64,000 bases of DNA, from contig NZ_JAJQTQ010000009.1 of assembly GCF_029081005.1 (NCBI RefSeq), forward strand, positions 62,001-126,000. The letters run 5' to 3'. A program made the position numbers and the translations under genes. The notes under the pieces are model-generated. The model saw only the letters and a list, made by a program, of their open reading frames with translations, made no database searches and was not told where the DNA came from. How positions within the stretch are numbered: the stretch's first letter is position 1; every line of letters starts with the position of its first letter. Origin of the DNA: Halomonas elongata. GTDB taxonomy: Bacteria > Pseudomonadota > Gammaproteobacteria > Pseudomonadales > Halomonadaceae. This document shows, piece after piece, positions 23,727-32,679 of the stretch.

Positions 23727-26423
23727 TTATCGGGATGTCATGGCCTCGCCCCAGGTTGCCACGAAGTCGGCCGGAGGCAGCGGGCGGCCGAAGTGAAAGC
23801 CCTGCGCCTGGTCGCAGCCCAGCCAGGTCAGTGCGCGGGCCTGTTCCGGCGTTTCCACTCCTTCGGCGACGGTCTGCATGCCCAGGCTTCGCGCCATGGC
23901 GATGATGGTTTCCACGATGGTGCGGTCGTGGGGGCCGTCGAGCATCTCACGCACGAAGGAAAGGTCGATCTTGAGGGTGTCGGCGGCGAAGCGACGCAGG
24001 TAGGCCAGCGAGGAATAGCCGGTGCCGAAGTCGTCGATCGATAGGGTGTAGCCGGCCTTGCGCAGGGTCTGGGTGATGGCGATGGCCTGTTCGGGGTCCC
24101 GCATGACGTCGCTTTCCGTCAGTTCCAGGTCGATGGACGAGGTCGGTGTGTGGCGGGTCAGCTCGGCGATGCGCCGGGCCAGGTCGGGGTCGGTGAATTG
24201 CTGGGCCGAGACGTTGATCGACAGCCGGCCCGGCAGGGGGTGGCCGTTGCGTCGCCAGGCGGCCAGTTGGCACGCGGCTTTCTCGAGTACCCAGTCTCCC
24301 AGCGGTCGAATCAGTCCACGTTCCTCGGCCAGCGGGATGAACTCCCCCGGGCTGACCCAGCCCCAGTCCTCGTCGTACCAGCGGCATAGCGCTTCGGCAC
24401 CCACCAGCCTGCCGCTGGCGAGATCCAGCTTCGGCTGATAGTACAGCTCGAGCTTGCCGTCACCGAGGGCGAGATGGAGTCGCTCGGTCATCCGCTGGCG
24501 GCGCTGCAGGGCCAGGGTCATCGAGGGGTCGAAGGGGCAGGTGCCGTCGGCCTGTTGCTTGGCGTGGTAGAGGGCGATGCTGGCGAACTTGAACAGCTCC
24601 TCGGGCGTGACGGCATCCCGCGGGTACTGGGCGGTACCGATGCTGGCCGAGAGGGTGAAACGGTGGTGGTCGAGGGTGAGAGGGCGGCCCACGGCCTGGT
24701 GCATGCGCTCGAGGCATTGTTCCAGCTCCGGCGCCGAGGCTCGGGGCACCAGCAGGGCGAACTCGTCGCCGGAGAGGCGGGCCAGGCGCTCGTGCGGCGC
24801 CAGGGCGGACCGCAGCCGCCCGCCGAGGGTGGCGAGCAGCCGATCGCCGACCTGATGGCCGAGGGTGTCGTTGATTTCCTTGAACCGGCGGATGTCGATC
24901 AGCAGCAGTGCCAGTGGGTATTGATCGCGCTCGGCGGCCTGTCGCTGATGACTCAGATTCTCCATGAAGCGAATACGGTTGGGCAGGCCGGTGGTGCCGT
25001 CGGTATAGGCCAACTGATGCATGCGCCGTTGGTCGTTGCGACGTTCCAGCTCGGCGGCGGCGCCGGTGGAGAGGATGCGCAGCACCGAGGTGGCGAAGGC
25101 GTCGGCCTCCAGCGGCTGGCGATACAGCACCATGATGAGCCCGATGGGCTCGCCCCGGGTGTTATCCAGCCGGCGGCCGATCCAGGCGCAAGTGTCCGCC
25201 GGAAAGCCCGGCAGGCCGGGGGATCCCCCGTGCTGGACCATGATCTCCTGCTCATGGAGCAGCGTTGCGCAGGGCGTGCCGGCCAGGGGCAGGCGGCAAG
25301 GGGTCAGACAGCGGCCATCGGACAGGGCGCTGATCAGGTTCAAGGTGGTCTCGTCGGGGAGGAGCGGGGCACCGGCTTCGGTCCGGGAGGAGGGCTCCAG
25401 CAGGGCGACGAAGCCGGCGTTGGCCTCGAGGGTGCGGGTCAGGGTGCTCACCAGTTGATGGAAGTAGTCGTCGCCGATCCGGCTGGTGACGGTGGAGGCG
25501 ATCTGCATCACCGCCTGCTGGACACGCTGGGCTTCGTGCTGCTCGGTGATGTCGGTGATGAAGCCTTCCAGGCAGTCGACCTGGCCGTTGGCGTCGAACA
25601 CCGCCTGGCCCTGCTCCCACATCCAGCGAAGGCCGCCGTTGGCGGTCTGCAGGCGATAGACGACCTGGAACGGCTCTCGCCGGGCGATGGCCTGCTGCAC
25701 CAGGTCGCCGGTGTGCTGCCGGTCGTCCGGGTGGATGAGCTCGAGGTAGCTGATCCGCCGGTTATGGGTAAGATCCTCGGGGGAGTAGCCGGTCAGGTCG
25801 GTGGCCCCCTGGCTGACCAGCAGCATGGTCCAGTCCGTGTCGTTGAGGCAGCGATAGGCCATGCCCGGCAGATGATTGAGCAGGGTGTCCAGCCGGCGCT
25901 CGCTCTCCCGGGCGTGACGCTCGCTTTCCTGCAGGGCGCGTTCGGCCTCCCGTCGGCCCAGTTCGGCACCGGCCTGGGTCGCGGCGATGCGCAGCAGCTC
26001 GAACTCCTGGTCGCTGGGCGCGATGGGACGGTTGGCGAGGACGGCCAGTAGCCCCAGGTGGGCGCCGCCTGTCGTGAACAACGGCAGGCCCAGGTAACTC
26101 TCGGCCTCGAGTTCCCGAAGCATGCTGTCATGGGGAAAACGGGACTGCACATTGCCGGGGTACAGGCACAGTTCGTGGCTGGCCACCGTCTCGCAGGGCG
26201 TGCCGGCCAGGGCATACTGCACGTTCGCCAGATGCTGCCCCCGGGACCAGATGGCCAGGGTCTGGGCCTTGTTATCCCGCACCCGGGCGATCAGTACGTG
26301 ATCGGCCGAGAGCAGTTGGGCCAGCCGTTCCACCAGGGTGTCGAAGAAGTCGGCGGCGCCACTGTGGCCAAGCCCTTCGGCGAGTTGCCGGAAGGCCTCT
26401 TCGGCAGTGATCCGAGCGGGCAT
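23727..26423 (-). CDS. GAF-PAS-GAF-GGDEF-EAL c-di-GMP protein
   Basis: An 898-residue soluble signalling protein without membrane segments. The order is GAF (about 15-155), PAS (about 185-295), a second GAF (about 310-455), GGDEF (about 470-625) and EAL (about 640-890). The synthase signature is SGDEF (near 548), a one-residue variant still compatible with activity. The EAL domain keeps GAEALCRW, ELTESDVM, IDDFGTGYSSLAYL and AEGVETPEQ, so phosphodiesterase activity is likely. It would adjust c-di-GMP in response to a small ligand or redox cue. The start at 26423 has GGAGG nine bases upstream. Divergent from the PilZ-HD-GYP gene. Confidence 0.9.
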   Translation of the reverse strand: MPARITAEEAFRQLAEGLGHSGAADFFDTLVERLAQLLSADHVLIARVRDNKAQTLAIWSRGQHLANVQYALAGTPCETVASHELCLYPGNVQSRFPHDSMLRELEAESYLGLPLFTTGGAHLGLLAVLANRPIAPSDQEFELLRIAATQAGAELGRREAERALQESERHARESERRLDTLLNHLPGMAYRCLNDTDWTMLLVSQGATDLTGYSPEDLTHNRRISYLELIHPDDRQHTGDLVQQAIARREPFQVVYRLQTANGGLRWMWEQGQAVFDANGQVDCLEGFITDITEQHEAQRVQQAVMQIASTVTSRIGDDYFHQLVSTLTRTLEANAGFVALLEPSSRTEAGAPLLPDETTLNLISALSDGRCLTPCRLPLAGTPCATLLHEQEIMVQHGGSPGLPGFPADTCAWIGRRLDNTRGEPIGLIMVLYRQPLEADAFATSVLRILSTGAAAELERRNDQRRMHQLAYTDGTTGLPNRIRFMENLSHQRQAAERDQYPLALLLIDIRRFKEINDTLGHQVGDRLLATLGGRLRSALAPHERLARLSGDEFALLVPRASAPELEQCLERMHQAVGRPLTLDHHRFTLSASIGTAQYPRDAVTPEELFKFASIALYHAKQQADGTCPFDPSMTLALQRRQRMTERLHLALGDGKLELYYQPKLDLASGRLVGAEALCRWYDEDWGWVSPGEFIPLAEERGLIRPLGDWVLEKAACQLAAWRRNGHPLPGRLSINVSAQQFTDPDLARRIAELTRHTPTSSIDLELTESDVMRDPEQAIAITQTLRKAGYTLSIDDFGTGYSSLAYLRRFAADTLKIDLSFVREMLDGPHDRTIVETIIAMARSLGMQTVAEGVETPEQARALTWLGCDQAQGFHFGRPLPPADFVATWGEAMTSR

Positions 26424-26558
26424 GGATGGGTTCCTCCCCCGTGTCAGTGTTGTTGTTCTGGGGCCGTCGTGTCCAGCGGCATACCGAGAGATTGCGGGTT
26501 GTGGCAGGTCGACGGCAAGGCCTGATGTGCCAGGGCCATGACAGGGCATGCGCAGGTC

Positions 26559-26585
26559 TCAAGTTATGCCGGTGTCGGCCGATAT
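26559..26585 (+). promoter_or_regulatory. Sigma-28 promoter of the PilZ-HD-GYP gene
   Basis: TCAAGTTA, 11 bases, GCCGATAT: a good FliA match 43 bp upstream of the start codon. It places the c-di-GMP effector in the late flagellar regulon. Confidence 0.75.
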
Positions 26586-26627
26586 ATTTCGAACACGTTC
26601 CCTTATAGCGCAACGAGAGGCACAAGG

Positions 26628-28313
26628 ATGGTGGAGGACGGCTACGACCGGGTGGAAAGTCCCATGGAGATCGAGGCACTGCTCGAGGCGTTGATGGCGC
26701 CGGGTGGCGCCTCGCTCCAACTGGAGGACGCCGGGGGAGAGCCGTTGCCGGTGCTGGTCATGGATCATCGCCCCGGCGAGGAATTGCAGTTGGATATCAG
26801 CGCGATCCGCGAGGTCGCAGGGTCGCTGCAGCGCGGTCGTCCCTTCCGCCTGCTGGGTCGCAGTCAGGGCAAGATGGTGCGCACCTCGGTCCTGAGCATG
26901 CAGGCGTGCCAGGATGACGAGGGGCGCCTGGTCTGCCGCAGTGACTATCCGCGCAGCCTCGAGGTCCTGCAGCGTCGCGAGACGTTCCGCGCCGGGTTGC
27001 GGCTTGGCATGGAGGTCGGGGCGATCCTGCGCACCATCGAGGGCGGTGGTCGCGCGATCCAGGGGGATCTCAAGGATCTTTCCCTGGAGGGATGCCGGTT
27101 GGAGTTGCCGTTGGCCGCCAGTGGCTTGCTGGGGGAAGTGGCGGTACCGCTGGAGATCGAGTTCTGCTTTCCCGATGGCACGCGCTACGCCGTCCGTCAG
27201 GCATCGCTGCGGCACCGGAACATGGATATGGCGCGTCGCGTGGTCCAGGCGGGGTTCCGGTTCGAACAGTCGGGCGCCGAGCAGGAGCGCAAGCTGTGGT
27301 ATTTCGTGCGTGCGATCGAGCAGGAAGCGGCGCGCCATGTCGAGGGCGACGATGCGTCCCGGCTGCCGTCTCCCTTGTTCCAGACCTCGGTGAGCGCTTC
27401 CCCCACGGTAGGGCGTCGCAACATGTGCCGTTATGCCACGCCCATGGCGAAGCGCTTGTCGCGCGTCGCCGGCTATCTGGATGCCCAGCTCCTCGAACTG
27501 CAGCAGGGTGGCGAGGTCTCCTCGGTGCAGTTGTCGCGCCATGCCGATCTGCTGCTGTCGCTGCACGACGAGGATCGCGAGGGGCTGCTGTTCGCCATCC
27601 GCTGCCTGCACGAGGAAACCTGGCTGGTGCGCCATTGCCTGAGCGTGGCGGTACAACTGCTCGACCTGTTGCAGGATGCCTCGCCGCCCCGCGAGCTGTG
27701 CAAGGCCATCGCGGCCTCGGCCATGCTGCACGATCTGGGCAAGGCGCTGTTGCCGGCCGAACTCTGGGAACAGGCTTCGCCGAGTGACGAGGAGCGGCAG
27801 CGGATGCGTGAGCATGTCGCCGTCCTCGAACCCTGCATGCGTCAGTGCCACTGGCTGGCCGGCGCGGTCTATGCCTCGGTGGTGGAGCGCATCAACGAAC
27901 GCCTGGATGGCAGCGGTTATCCACAGGGCCTGGGCGACGAGCAACTGGGAGAACTCGAACGCGCCGCCGCCGTGGTCGATGTCGGGGATGCCATGCGACG
28001 CGACCGCGCGGATCGCCCCGCCTGGAGCGTCCAGGAAGTGCAGCGCCATCTGCTGGCGCATCCCGAGACCTTCGATGCACGCTGGGTGCGACGTTACTGC
28101 CGGCGATTCGGGCGTTATCCGGTCGGCTCGCTGGTGCGCTTCTCGAGCGGAACCCTGGGGTGGGTCCAGGGGCTGGACGACACCGGGGCGATCGCTCGTG
28201 TCCAGCTCACCGAGATCGTCGGCCCACCGACGGATGAACTGGGCAAGGTTATTCAGGGCGACGTGCCCAAACGTCTGGGCGAGGTGGTCGAGGAAGTCGT
28301 GGTGAGCGGGTGA
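26628..28313 (+). CDS. YcgR-like PilZ protein fused to an HD-GYP-type domain
   Basis: A 561-residue protein. Residues 1-110 resemble the YcgR N-terminal domain. About 112-235 is PilZ with RRETFR and DLSLEG, the c-di-GMP-binding signature. About 320-505 is HD-GYP-like with HDLGK (near 367) and DGSGYP. The usual HHE before DGSGYP reads INE here, so metal-ligand histidines are missing and phosphodiesterase activity is doubtful. A C-terminal beta segment (GSLVRFSSGTLGWVQGL) follows. YcgR proteins slow flagellar motors when c-di-GMP is high, so this could be a motor brake. The start at 26628 follows AAGG. Controlled by the sigma-28 promoter at 26559. Confidence 0.85.
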   Translation: MVEDGYDRVESPMEIEALLEALMAPGGASLQLEDAGGEPLPVLVMDHRPGEELQLDISAIREVAGSLQRGRPFRLLGRSQGKMVRTSVLSMQACQDDEGRLVCRSDYPRSLEVLQRRETFRAGLRLGMEVGAILRTIEGGGRAIQGDLKDLSLEGCRLELPLAASGLLGEVAVPLEIEFCFPDGTRYAVRQASLRHRNMDMARRVVQAGFRFEQSGAEQERKLWYFVRAIEQEAARHVEGDDASRLPSPLFQTSVSASPTVGRRNMCRYATPMAKRLSRVAGYLDAQLLELQQGGEVSSVQLSRHADLLLSLHDEDREGLLFAIRCLHEETWLVRHCLSVAVQLLDLLQDASPPRELCKAIAASAMLHDLGKALLPAELWEQASPSDEERQRMREHVAVLEPCMRQCHWLAGAVYASVVERINERLDGSGYPQGLGDEQLGELERAAAVVDVGDAMRRDRADRPAWSVQEVQRHLLAHPETFDARWVRRYCRRFGRYPVGSLVRFSSGTLGWVQGLDDTGAIARVQLTEIVGPPTDELGKVIQGDVPKRLGEVVEEVVVSG

Positions 28314-28323
28314 ATACGTTCCC

Positions 28324-28350
28324 TAAAGTTCCTGGGAATCCGGCCGATAA
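28324..28350 (+). promoter_or_regulatory. Sigma-28 promoter of fliDST
   Basis: TAAAGTTC, 11 bases, GCCGATAA, preceded by TTCCC. This is the best consensus match in the window, 94 bp upstream of fliD. Confidence 0.9.
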
Positions 28351-28444
28351 AGGAGAAAATAGCCCATTCGACAAGGTCTGCTCGTGGCATCGCTGCCGAC
28401 GGCGCTTGTCAGACTGGCCCACTTCGTCTCGGTAAGGAAACGTC

Positions 28445-29821
28445 ATGGCGTCGATATCATCGCTGGGTATCGGGTCCGGCATGGACCTGAATGGCTTGCT
28501 GGATCAGTTGAAATCGGCCGAGCGCGAACAGCTCGAGCCCATTACCGCTCAGCAGCAGAGTTATGAAGCGAAGGTTTCCGCTTATGGCAAGCTGCAAAGT
28601 GCCTTGTCATCCTTTCAGGACGCGGCTGCCAAGCTCAATGGCGAGGAGCTTTACCAGAGCCTCTCCAGCAACGTGACCGGCGATAGCGTCACCGCGACTG
28701 TCTCCAGCGAGGCTCAGGCGGGGCGCTATGACGTGTCGGTGGACGAGTTGGCGCGCGCCCAGAGCCTGGCGTCCCAGGGCTTCGCCGAACGTGACGCCGA
28801 ACTCGGAGCCGGCAGCGTGACCGTCGAAGTCGGCACCGGCGACGCTGCCCAGACCCTGAACCTCGATATCGCCCAGGCTGACAGTTCCCTCGAGGGCATC
28901 CGCGATGCCATCAATGCCGAAGGGGCCGGCGTGACGGCATCCATCGTCAACGACGGCAAGGACAATCCGCATCGCCTGGTGCTCACCAGCGACAAGACGG
29001 GTACCGAGTCGACCATCCAGTCGGTCGATTTCGCCAGCGATGCGGGAGATGCCGCCCTGGATGCCAAGCTCTCCTATAGTGTCGCCGATGCCACCATGGA
29101 GCAGACCGTGCAGGCCAAGGATGCGGCCCTGACGGTAAACGGTCTGGATATCAGCAGTCAGTCCAATCAGGTCGAGGGCGCCATTCAGGGGGTTACCCTG
29201 GACATCGCCGAGACGGGCGATTCCACCGTCGGGGTGGAGCTCAACAATCGCGGCCTGCGTGACGGCGTGTCGGGCTTCGTCGATGCCTACAACAGCCTGC
29301 GTGGCACCATCGATTCGTTGACCAGCTTCAATGCCGAAACCGGCGAGGCCGGCGAGCTGCTCGGTGACAGTACCCTGCGGGGCATCGAGTCGAGGTTGCG
29401 TGACATCATCGGCGGGCAGGTCGGCGGAGGTGAGGTCAACATGCTCAGCGAGGTGGGGATCGAACTGGAGGTCGAAGGCACCCTGACGCTCGACAGTGAT
29501 GCACTCGATGAAACCATCATGGACAACCGTCAGGCACTGGCCGACCTGTTTGCCGGCACCGAGTCGAACGACGGTCTCACCGATACCCTCGATGCGGCCC
29601 TGGAAAGCATGTTGAAGGAGGGCGGCTCTCTCGAGAGTGCCACCAGTGGCGTGGAGTCGCGTATCGAGGGACTCAATGAGCGATATACCCGCATGGAGAG
29701 CTCCATCGATCAGACGATCGATCGCTATCGCAGTCAGTTCAGTCAACTGGACGGCATGATTTCCAACATGAACCAGACCAGCACCTACCTGAGCCAGCAG
29801 TTCAGCGCACTCAGCGGGTAA
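28445..29821 (+). CDS. fliD: Flagellar filament cap protein FliD
   Basis: A 458-residue hook-associated protein 2. The family start MASISSLGIGSGMDLNGLL, the central FliD domains (about 60-400) and a C-terminal coiled coil (MESSIDQTIDRYRSQFSQLD, MNQTSTYLSQQFSALSG) are all present. It caps the filament and folds incoming flagellin. The start follows AAGGA by six bases. First gene of fliD-fliS-fliT-FliK-like-FlhB-like. Confidence 0.95.
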   Translation: MASISSLGIGSGMDLNGLLDQLKSAEREQLEPITAQQQSYEAKVSAYGKLQSALSSFQDAAAKLNGEELYQSLSSNVTGDSVTATVSSEAQAGRYDVSVDELARAQSLASQGFAERDAELGAGSVTVEVGTGDAAQTLNLDIAQADSSLEGIRDAINAEGAGVTASIVNDGKDNPHRLVLTSDKTGTESTIQSVDFASDAGDAALDAKLSYSVADATMEQTVQAKDAALTVNGLDISSQSNQVEGAIQGVTLDIAETGDSTVGVELNNRGLRDGVSGFVDAYNSLRGTIDSLTSFNAETGEAGELLGDSTLRGIESRLRDIIGGQVGGGEVNMLSEVGIELEVEGTLTLDSDALDETIMDNRQALADLFAGTESNDGLTDTLDAALESMLKEGGSLESATSGVESRIEGLNERYTRMESSIDQTIDRYRSQFSQLDGMISNMNQTSTYLSQQFSALSG

Positions 29822-29872
29822 TATGACAGTCCGCCGACGTGAGCTGGGCGATCGGGAGTAGAGGAGAGCGAG

Positions 29873-30289
29873 ATGACAGGCACATACGGCGCTACCTATG
29901 GGCGCGGGGCAAGCACCTACGCCAGGGTCGGGGTGGAGAGTGGCGTGATGTCCGCCAGCCCGCACCAGTTGATCACGATGCTGTTCGACGGCGCCCAGAC
30001 GGCCATTCGGGCGGCTCGCATCCACCTCGAGACAGGCAATCTGGCGGAAAAGGGAGCGTCGATCTCCAAGGCGCTGGATATCGTCAACAATGGCTTGCTG
30101 GCGGCCCTGGACGGGGAACGCGGCGGCGAGGTGGCGGGCAACCTGGCGTCGCTCTACGAGTACATCGCCCGTCGCCTGCTGGCCGCCAATGCCCACAATG
30201 ACGTCGACGCCCTGAACGAGGCGGAGCGCCTGCTGGATGACATCGCCTCGGCCTGGCGGGACATCGAGCCCCAGGCCGCGGGAGCTTGA
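29873..30289 (+). CDS. fliS: Flagellin export chaperone FliS
   Basis: A 138-residue helical FliS. Diagnostic stretches are GVMSASPHQLITMLFDGA and SLYEYIARRLLAANAHND. It binds the flagellin C-terminus and hands it to FlhA. GAGGAG lies six bases before the start, and the next gene begins 2 bp after its stop. Confidence 0.95.
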   Translation: MTGTYGATYGRGASTYARVGVESGVMSASPHQLITMLFDGAQTAIRAARIHLETGNLAEKGASISKALDIVNNGLLAALDGERGGEVAGNLASLYEYIARRLLAANAHNDVDALNEAERLLDDIASAWRDIEPQAAGA

Positions 30290-30291
30290 GC

Positions 30292-30696
30292 ATGGGGCAG
30301 TCCCTCGATGGAGCGCCCGTCTCGGGCGATGCCGTGCTCGACGCCTACACTCGCCTGCTGACGCGCAGTGAAAGCATGCTGGAGTCCGCCCTGGCGGCCG
30401 ACTGGGAGGCCCTGGTCGACCAGGAAACCGAATATGTGCAGCAGGTGGAGCGGTTGTCGACCCTCGATGCCGGCGTCTCCCTGGATGGCGAGGAACAGCG
30501 ACACAAGGCCGAACTGCTGGAGCGCATCCTCGAGAACGACCTGGAGATACGCCGCCACCTCATCCAGCGTCGCGATGAGCTGGGCGAGCTGATCGGCGTC
30601 TCCCGGCGGCAGCGCGATCTGCAGCGTACCTACGGGGCCGGTGCCAGGCCCGGTGTCATCGATGCCGGGTCGCGCTTCGGAGCGGATTCGTCGTGA
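30292..30696 (+). CDS. fliT: FliT-like flagellar chaperone
   Basis: A 134-residue, largely helical protein (AYTRLLTRSESMLESALAAD, WEALVDQETEYVQQVERL) in the fliT position after fliS. FliT is the FliD export chaperone, and in enterics it also inhibits FlhDC. The start at 30292 (MGQSLDGA) follows GGGAG. Sequence similarity within FliT is low, so the call rests on size, helix pattern and position. Confidence 0.82.
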   Translation: MGQSLDGAPVSGDAVLDAYTRLLTRSESMLESALAADWEALVDQETEYVQQVERLSTLDAGVSLDGEEQRHKAELLERILENDLEIRRHLIQRRDELGELIGVSRRQRDLQRTYGAGARPGVIDAGSRFGADSS

Positions 30697-31742
30697 GCGG
30701 TATCACGCCGCTGCTGGACACGCTGCTGCATCAGGTGCTGGGCAAGCGCGCCGATGTGCCGCCCCCCCGGGACCTGAATCAACCGGTCAAGCCGGTGGCC
30801 CCCGGCGATGCGCCCCGCGCCCTGCACAGCGATTCGCGACTCGATGCCCGTTCGCCGCCGGGGCATGCGGTGCCCACCGCCCGAGAGGCGGCGAGCACCG
30901 CCGTGCCGTTGAGCGGCTCGGATGCCGCGCCTCCCGCCTCGACGCATACCCACTTCAGCGCGACGGCACGGGCCATCGCCGATCTGCTGCTGCGTTTTCC
31001 CGCCCCCACCTCGGCGGTGACGCCCGCCGCTCCCCTGGCGGGCAACGATCAACCGATATCGCCCTTCTTGCTGGCCCAGCGGCTCGAGGGCAGCGTGCGA
31101 GACAGCGGGCTCTTCTACGAGTCGCACCTGGCACGCTGGTTCGCGGGAGGGCTGTCGCGTCAGCAGCTCGAACGCGAGCCCCAGATGTGGCGGACTCTGG
31201 GCTTCACCCCGGCGCCGACCTCGCACACGGGGGCCGCGCCCTTGACCGGCGCCGCGGCGGTCAAGGGCAAAGCGGGTGCCTCATCCGCGGAGGCGTCGCG
31301 CTCCTCGCCGCTCGATGCCATGACCGAGCGGCGAGCGCCGGTCAACGAGCACTTGCAGGGGCTGGTTCGCCATCAACTGGAAATGCTGGCGGCGCCGACC
31401 CTGCGCTGGGAGGGCGATGTCTGGGCCGGCCTGTTCATGGCGTTGGCGGTGCATCTGCCTCCCGAGGGGCGGGAGCATCGACGCGAGGACGGCGAGTCGT
31501 CCTCGCACGATGACGAGGGGACCTGTCGCTCCGAGCTGACTCTGGACGTCGAGGGACTGGGGGCCGTGCGGGTGGCCTTGCGCATGGGGGCGACGACGCT
31601 CGATATTGCCTTGCAGGCCCGCGACGAGTCGGTCCTGTCGGATCTGGCGACGGAGCTCGAGACACTGCGCCAGCGGCTGGAACGCCATGGCTTCGAGCGT
31701 GTTCAGTTACGTCTGGAAACCTGGCGGGAGCAAGACGAATGA
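30693..31742 (+). CDS. Second FliK-like hook-length control domain protein
   Basis: A 349-residue protein beginning with GTG overlapping the fliT stop (GTGA). The first 250 residues are Pro/Ala/Ser-rich and low complexity. The last 85 resemble the FliK C-terminal hook domain (SELTLDVEGLGAVRVALRMG, then LETLRQRLERHGFERVQLRL). It differs from the canonical FliK at 6547-7995. It overlaps the following FlhB-C-like gene by 4 bp, the two parts that meet when export specificity switches. Resembles the YlqG/YlqH pairs of other bacteria; function unknown. Confidence 0.75.
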   Translation: MSGITPLLDTLLHQVLGKRADVPPPRDLNQPVKPVAPGDAPRALHSDSRLDARSPPGHAVPTAREAASTAVPLSGSDAAPPASTHTHFSATARAIADLLLRFPAPTSAVTPAAPLAGNDQPISPFLLAQRLEGSVRDSGLFYESHLARWFAGGLSRQQLEREPQMWRTLGFTPAPTSHTGAAPLTGAAAVKGKAGASSAEASRSSPLDAMTERRAPVNEHLQGLVRHQLEMLAAPTLRWEGDVWAGLFMALAVHLPPEGREHRREDGESSSHDDEGTCRSELTLDVEGLGAVRVALRMGATTLDIALQARDESVLSDLATELETLRQRLERHGFERVQLRLETWREQDE

Positions 31743-32011
31743 CCGACGAGGACGCACGTCGACGGGCCGTGGCGCTGGCCTATGGCGATGATGACGCGGC
31801 GCCGCGGGTCGTGGCGCGAGGCTATGGCGAACTGGCCGAACGCATCGTCGAGGAGGCGCGACGCCAGGGCGTCCATGTCCACGATGCCCCGGAACTGGTG
31901 GGGCTGTTGATGCAGCTCGATCTGGACGAAGAAATCCCGCCCAGGCTGTATCGGGTCATCGCCGAACTGCTGGTCTGGCTGCACGAAAGGTCAGGTAAAA
32001 GCGTTGAATAA
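31739..32011 (+). CDS. FlhB C-terminal-domain-like protein (FlhB2/FlhX type)
   Basis: A 90-residue soluble protein that aligns with the part of FlhB released after autocleavage. FlhB here reads NPTHYAVALTYEETGMAAPR; this protein begins a few residues before RRAVALAYGDDDAAPRVVARG and continues in register to the end. It has no membrane part and no NPTH site, so it corresponds to the FlhB-CC fragment made as its own gene. Similar proteins can substitute for FlhB-CC in some bacteria. It overlaps the FliK-like gene by 4 bp and is followed by a terminator. Confidence 0.82.
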   Translation: MTDEDARRRAVALAYGDDDAAPRVVARGYGELAERIVEEARRQGVHVHDAPELVGLLMQLDLDEEIPPRLYRVIAELLVWLHERSGKSVE

Positions 32012-32013
32012 CG

Positions 32014-32046
32014 GCGGCCTTGTCGGATGCGAGACGGCCTTTTTTG
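32014..32046 (+). terminator. Terminator after the fliD operon
   Basis: A GGCC / GGCC-based imperfect stem is followed by six T (32040-32045). It separates the fliD-S-T unit from flhDC. Confidence 0.55.
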
Positions 32047-32331
32047 TATTGTTTTGTAACAATCCTGCCTGAAAACCTGTCTTGTGTTTTCAATAGCATC
32101 GCCTTAATAAGATGATTTGGTAGCGCTTTTTCATGGCATTGAGCGCAGCAAAATTCCCTTAGGTCCCGACCGTTGGTGGTGCGATGTTGCATCCATCGGT
32201 GGAGCATAGACAATGTTGCATAAATGAAAAAAAGCGGTCGTATGCTGTGCTTTTCGTGAGATGAAGGCATCACGGAAAGTCGGGTGAGCGAAGCCGTACT
32301 GAATAAATAAATGCAGTAAAAGCAGGGAATT
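32047..32331 (+). promoter_or_regulatory. Long AT-rich control region of flhDC
   Basis: The 285 bp before flhD hold no gene and are far more AT-rich than the genome average, like the long flhDC control regions of enterics. ATGTTGCAT occurs twice (32184-32192 and 32213-32221), 29 bp apart. A possible sigma-70 pair is TTGCAT (32216-32221) and TATGCT (32241-32246) with 19-bp spacing. The transcript would have a long leader (about 32255-32331) suited to post-transcriptional control. Promoter position is tentative. Confidence 0.5.
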
Positions 32332-32679
32332 ATGAAAACCAACGAGTACTTGGATGAGATTCGAGAGATGAATCTCGCTTACCTCCTGTTGGCGCAGCGT
32401 CTGCTGAATGCTGACCGGGAAGAGGCGATGTTTCGGCTAAAGGTCGATGATGACATGGCCGATTTTCTTTCTTCATTAGGCGCCCAGCAGCTTTCGAGGT
32501 TAGCGAGTACCAACCAACTGTTGTGCCGGCTTGGCCATGAAGGCGTCGAGCCATTGCGTCAGGTGGTCGACAACCCGCGCGAACAGGGGTTGTCCCACTT
32601 TCACTCCTCGCTGTTGATGGCGTCCCAATCCCTGCCGTCAGGTCTGTCGCCAGAGGAGGGACGCGGCCATGTCGACTAA
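32332..32679 (+). CDS. flhD: Flagellar master regulator subunit FlhD
   Basis: A 115-residue FlhD with the enteric pattern EIREMNLAYLLLAQRLLNAD and FLSSLGAQQLSRLASTNQLL. With FlhC it forms the FlhD4C2 activator of class II flagellar genes. Overlaps flhC by 11 bp. Presence of flhDC rather than flrABC sets this organism's hierarchy as the enteric type. Confidence 0.95.
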   Translation: MKTNEYLDEIREMNLAYLLLAQRLLNADREEAMFRLKVDDDMADFLSSLGAQQLSRLASTNQLLCRLGHEGVEPLRQVVDNPREQGLSHFHSSLLMASQSLPSGLSPEEGRGHVD

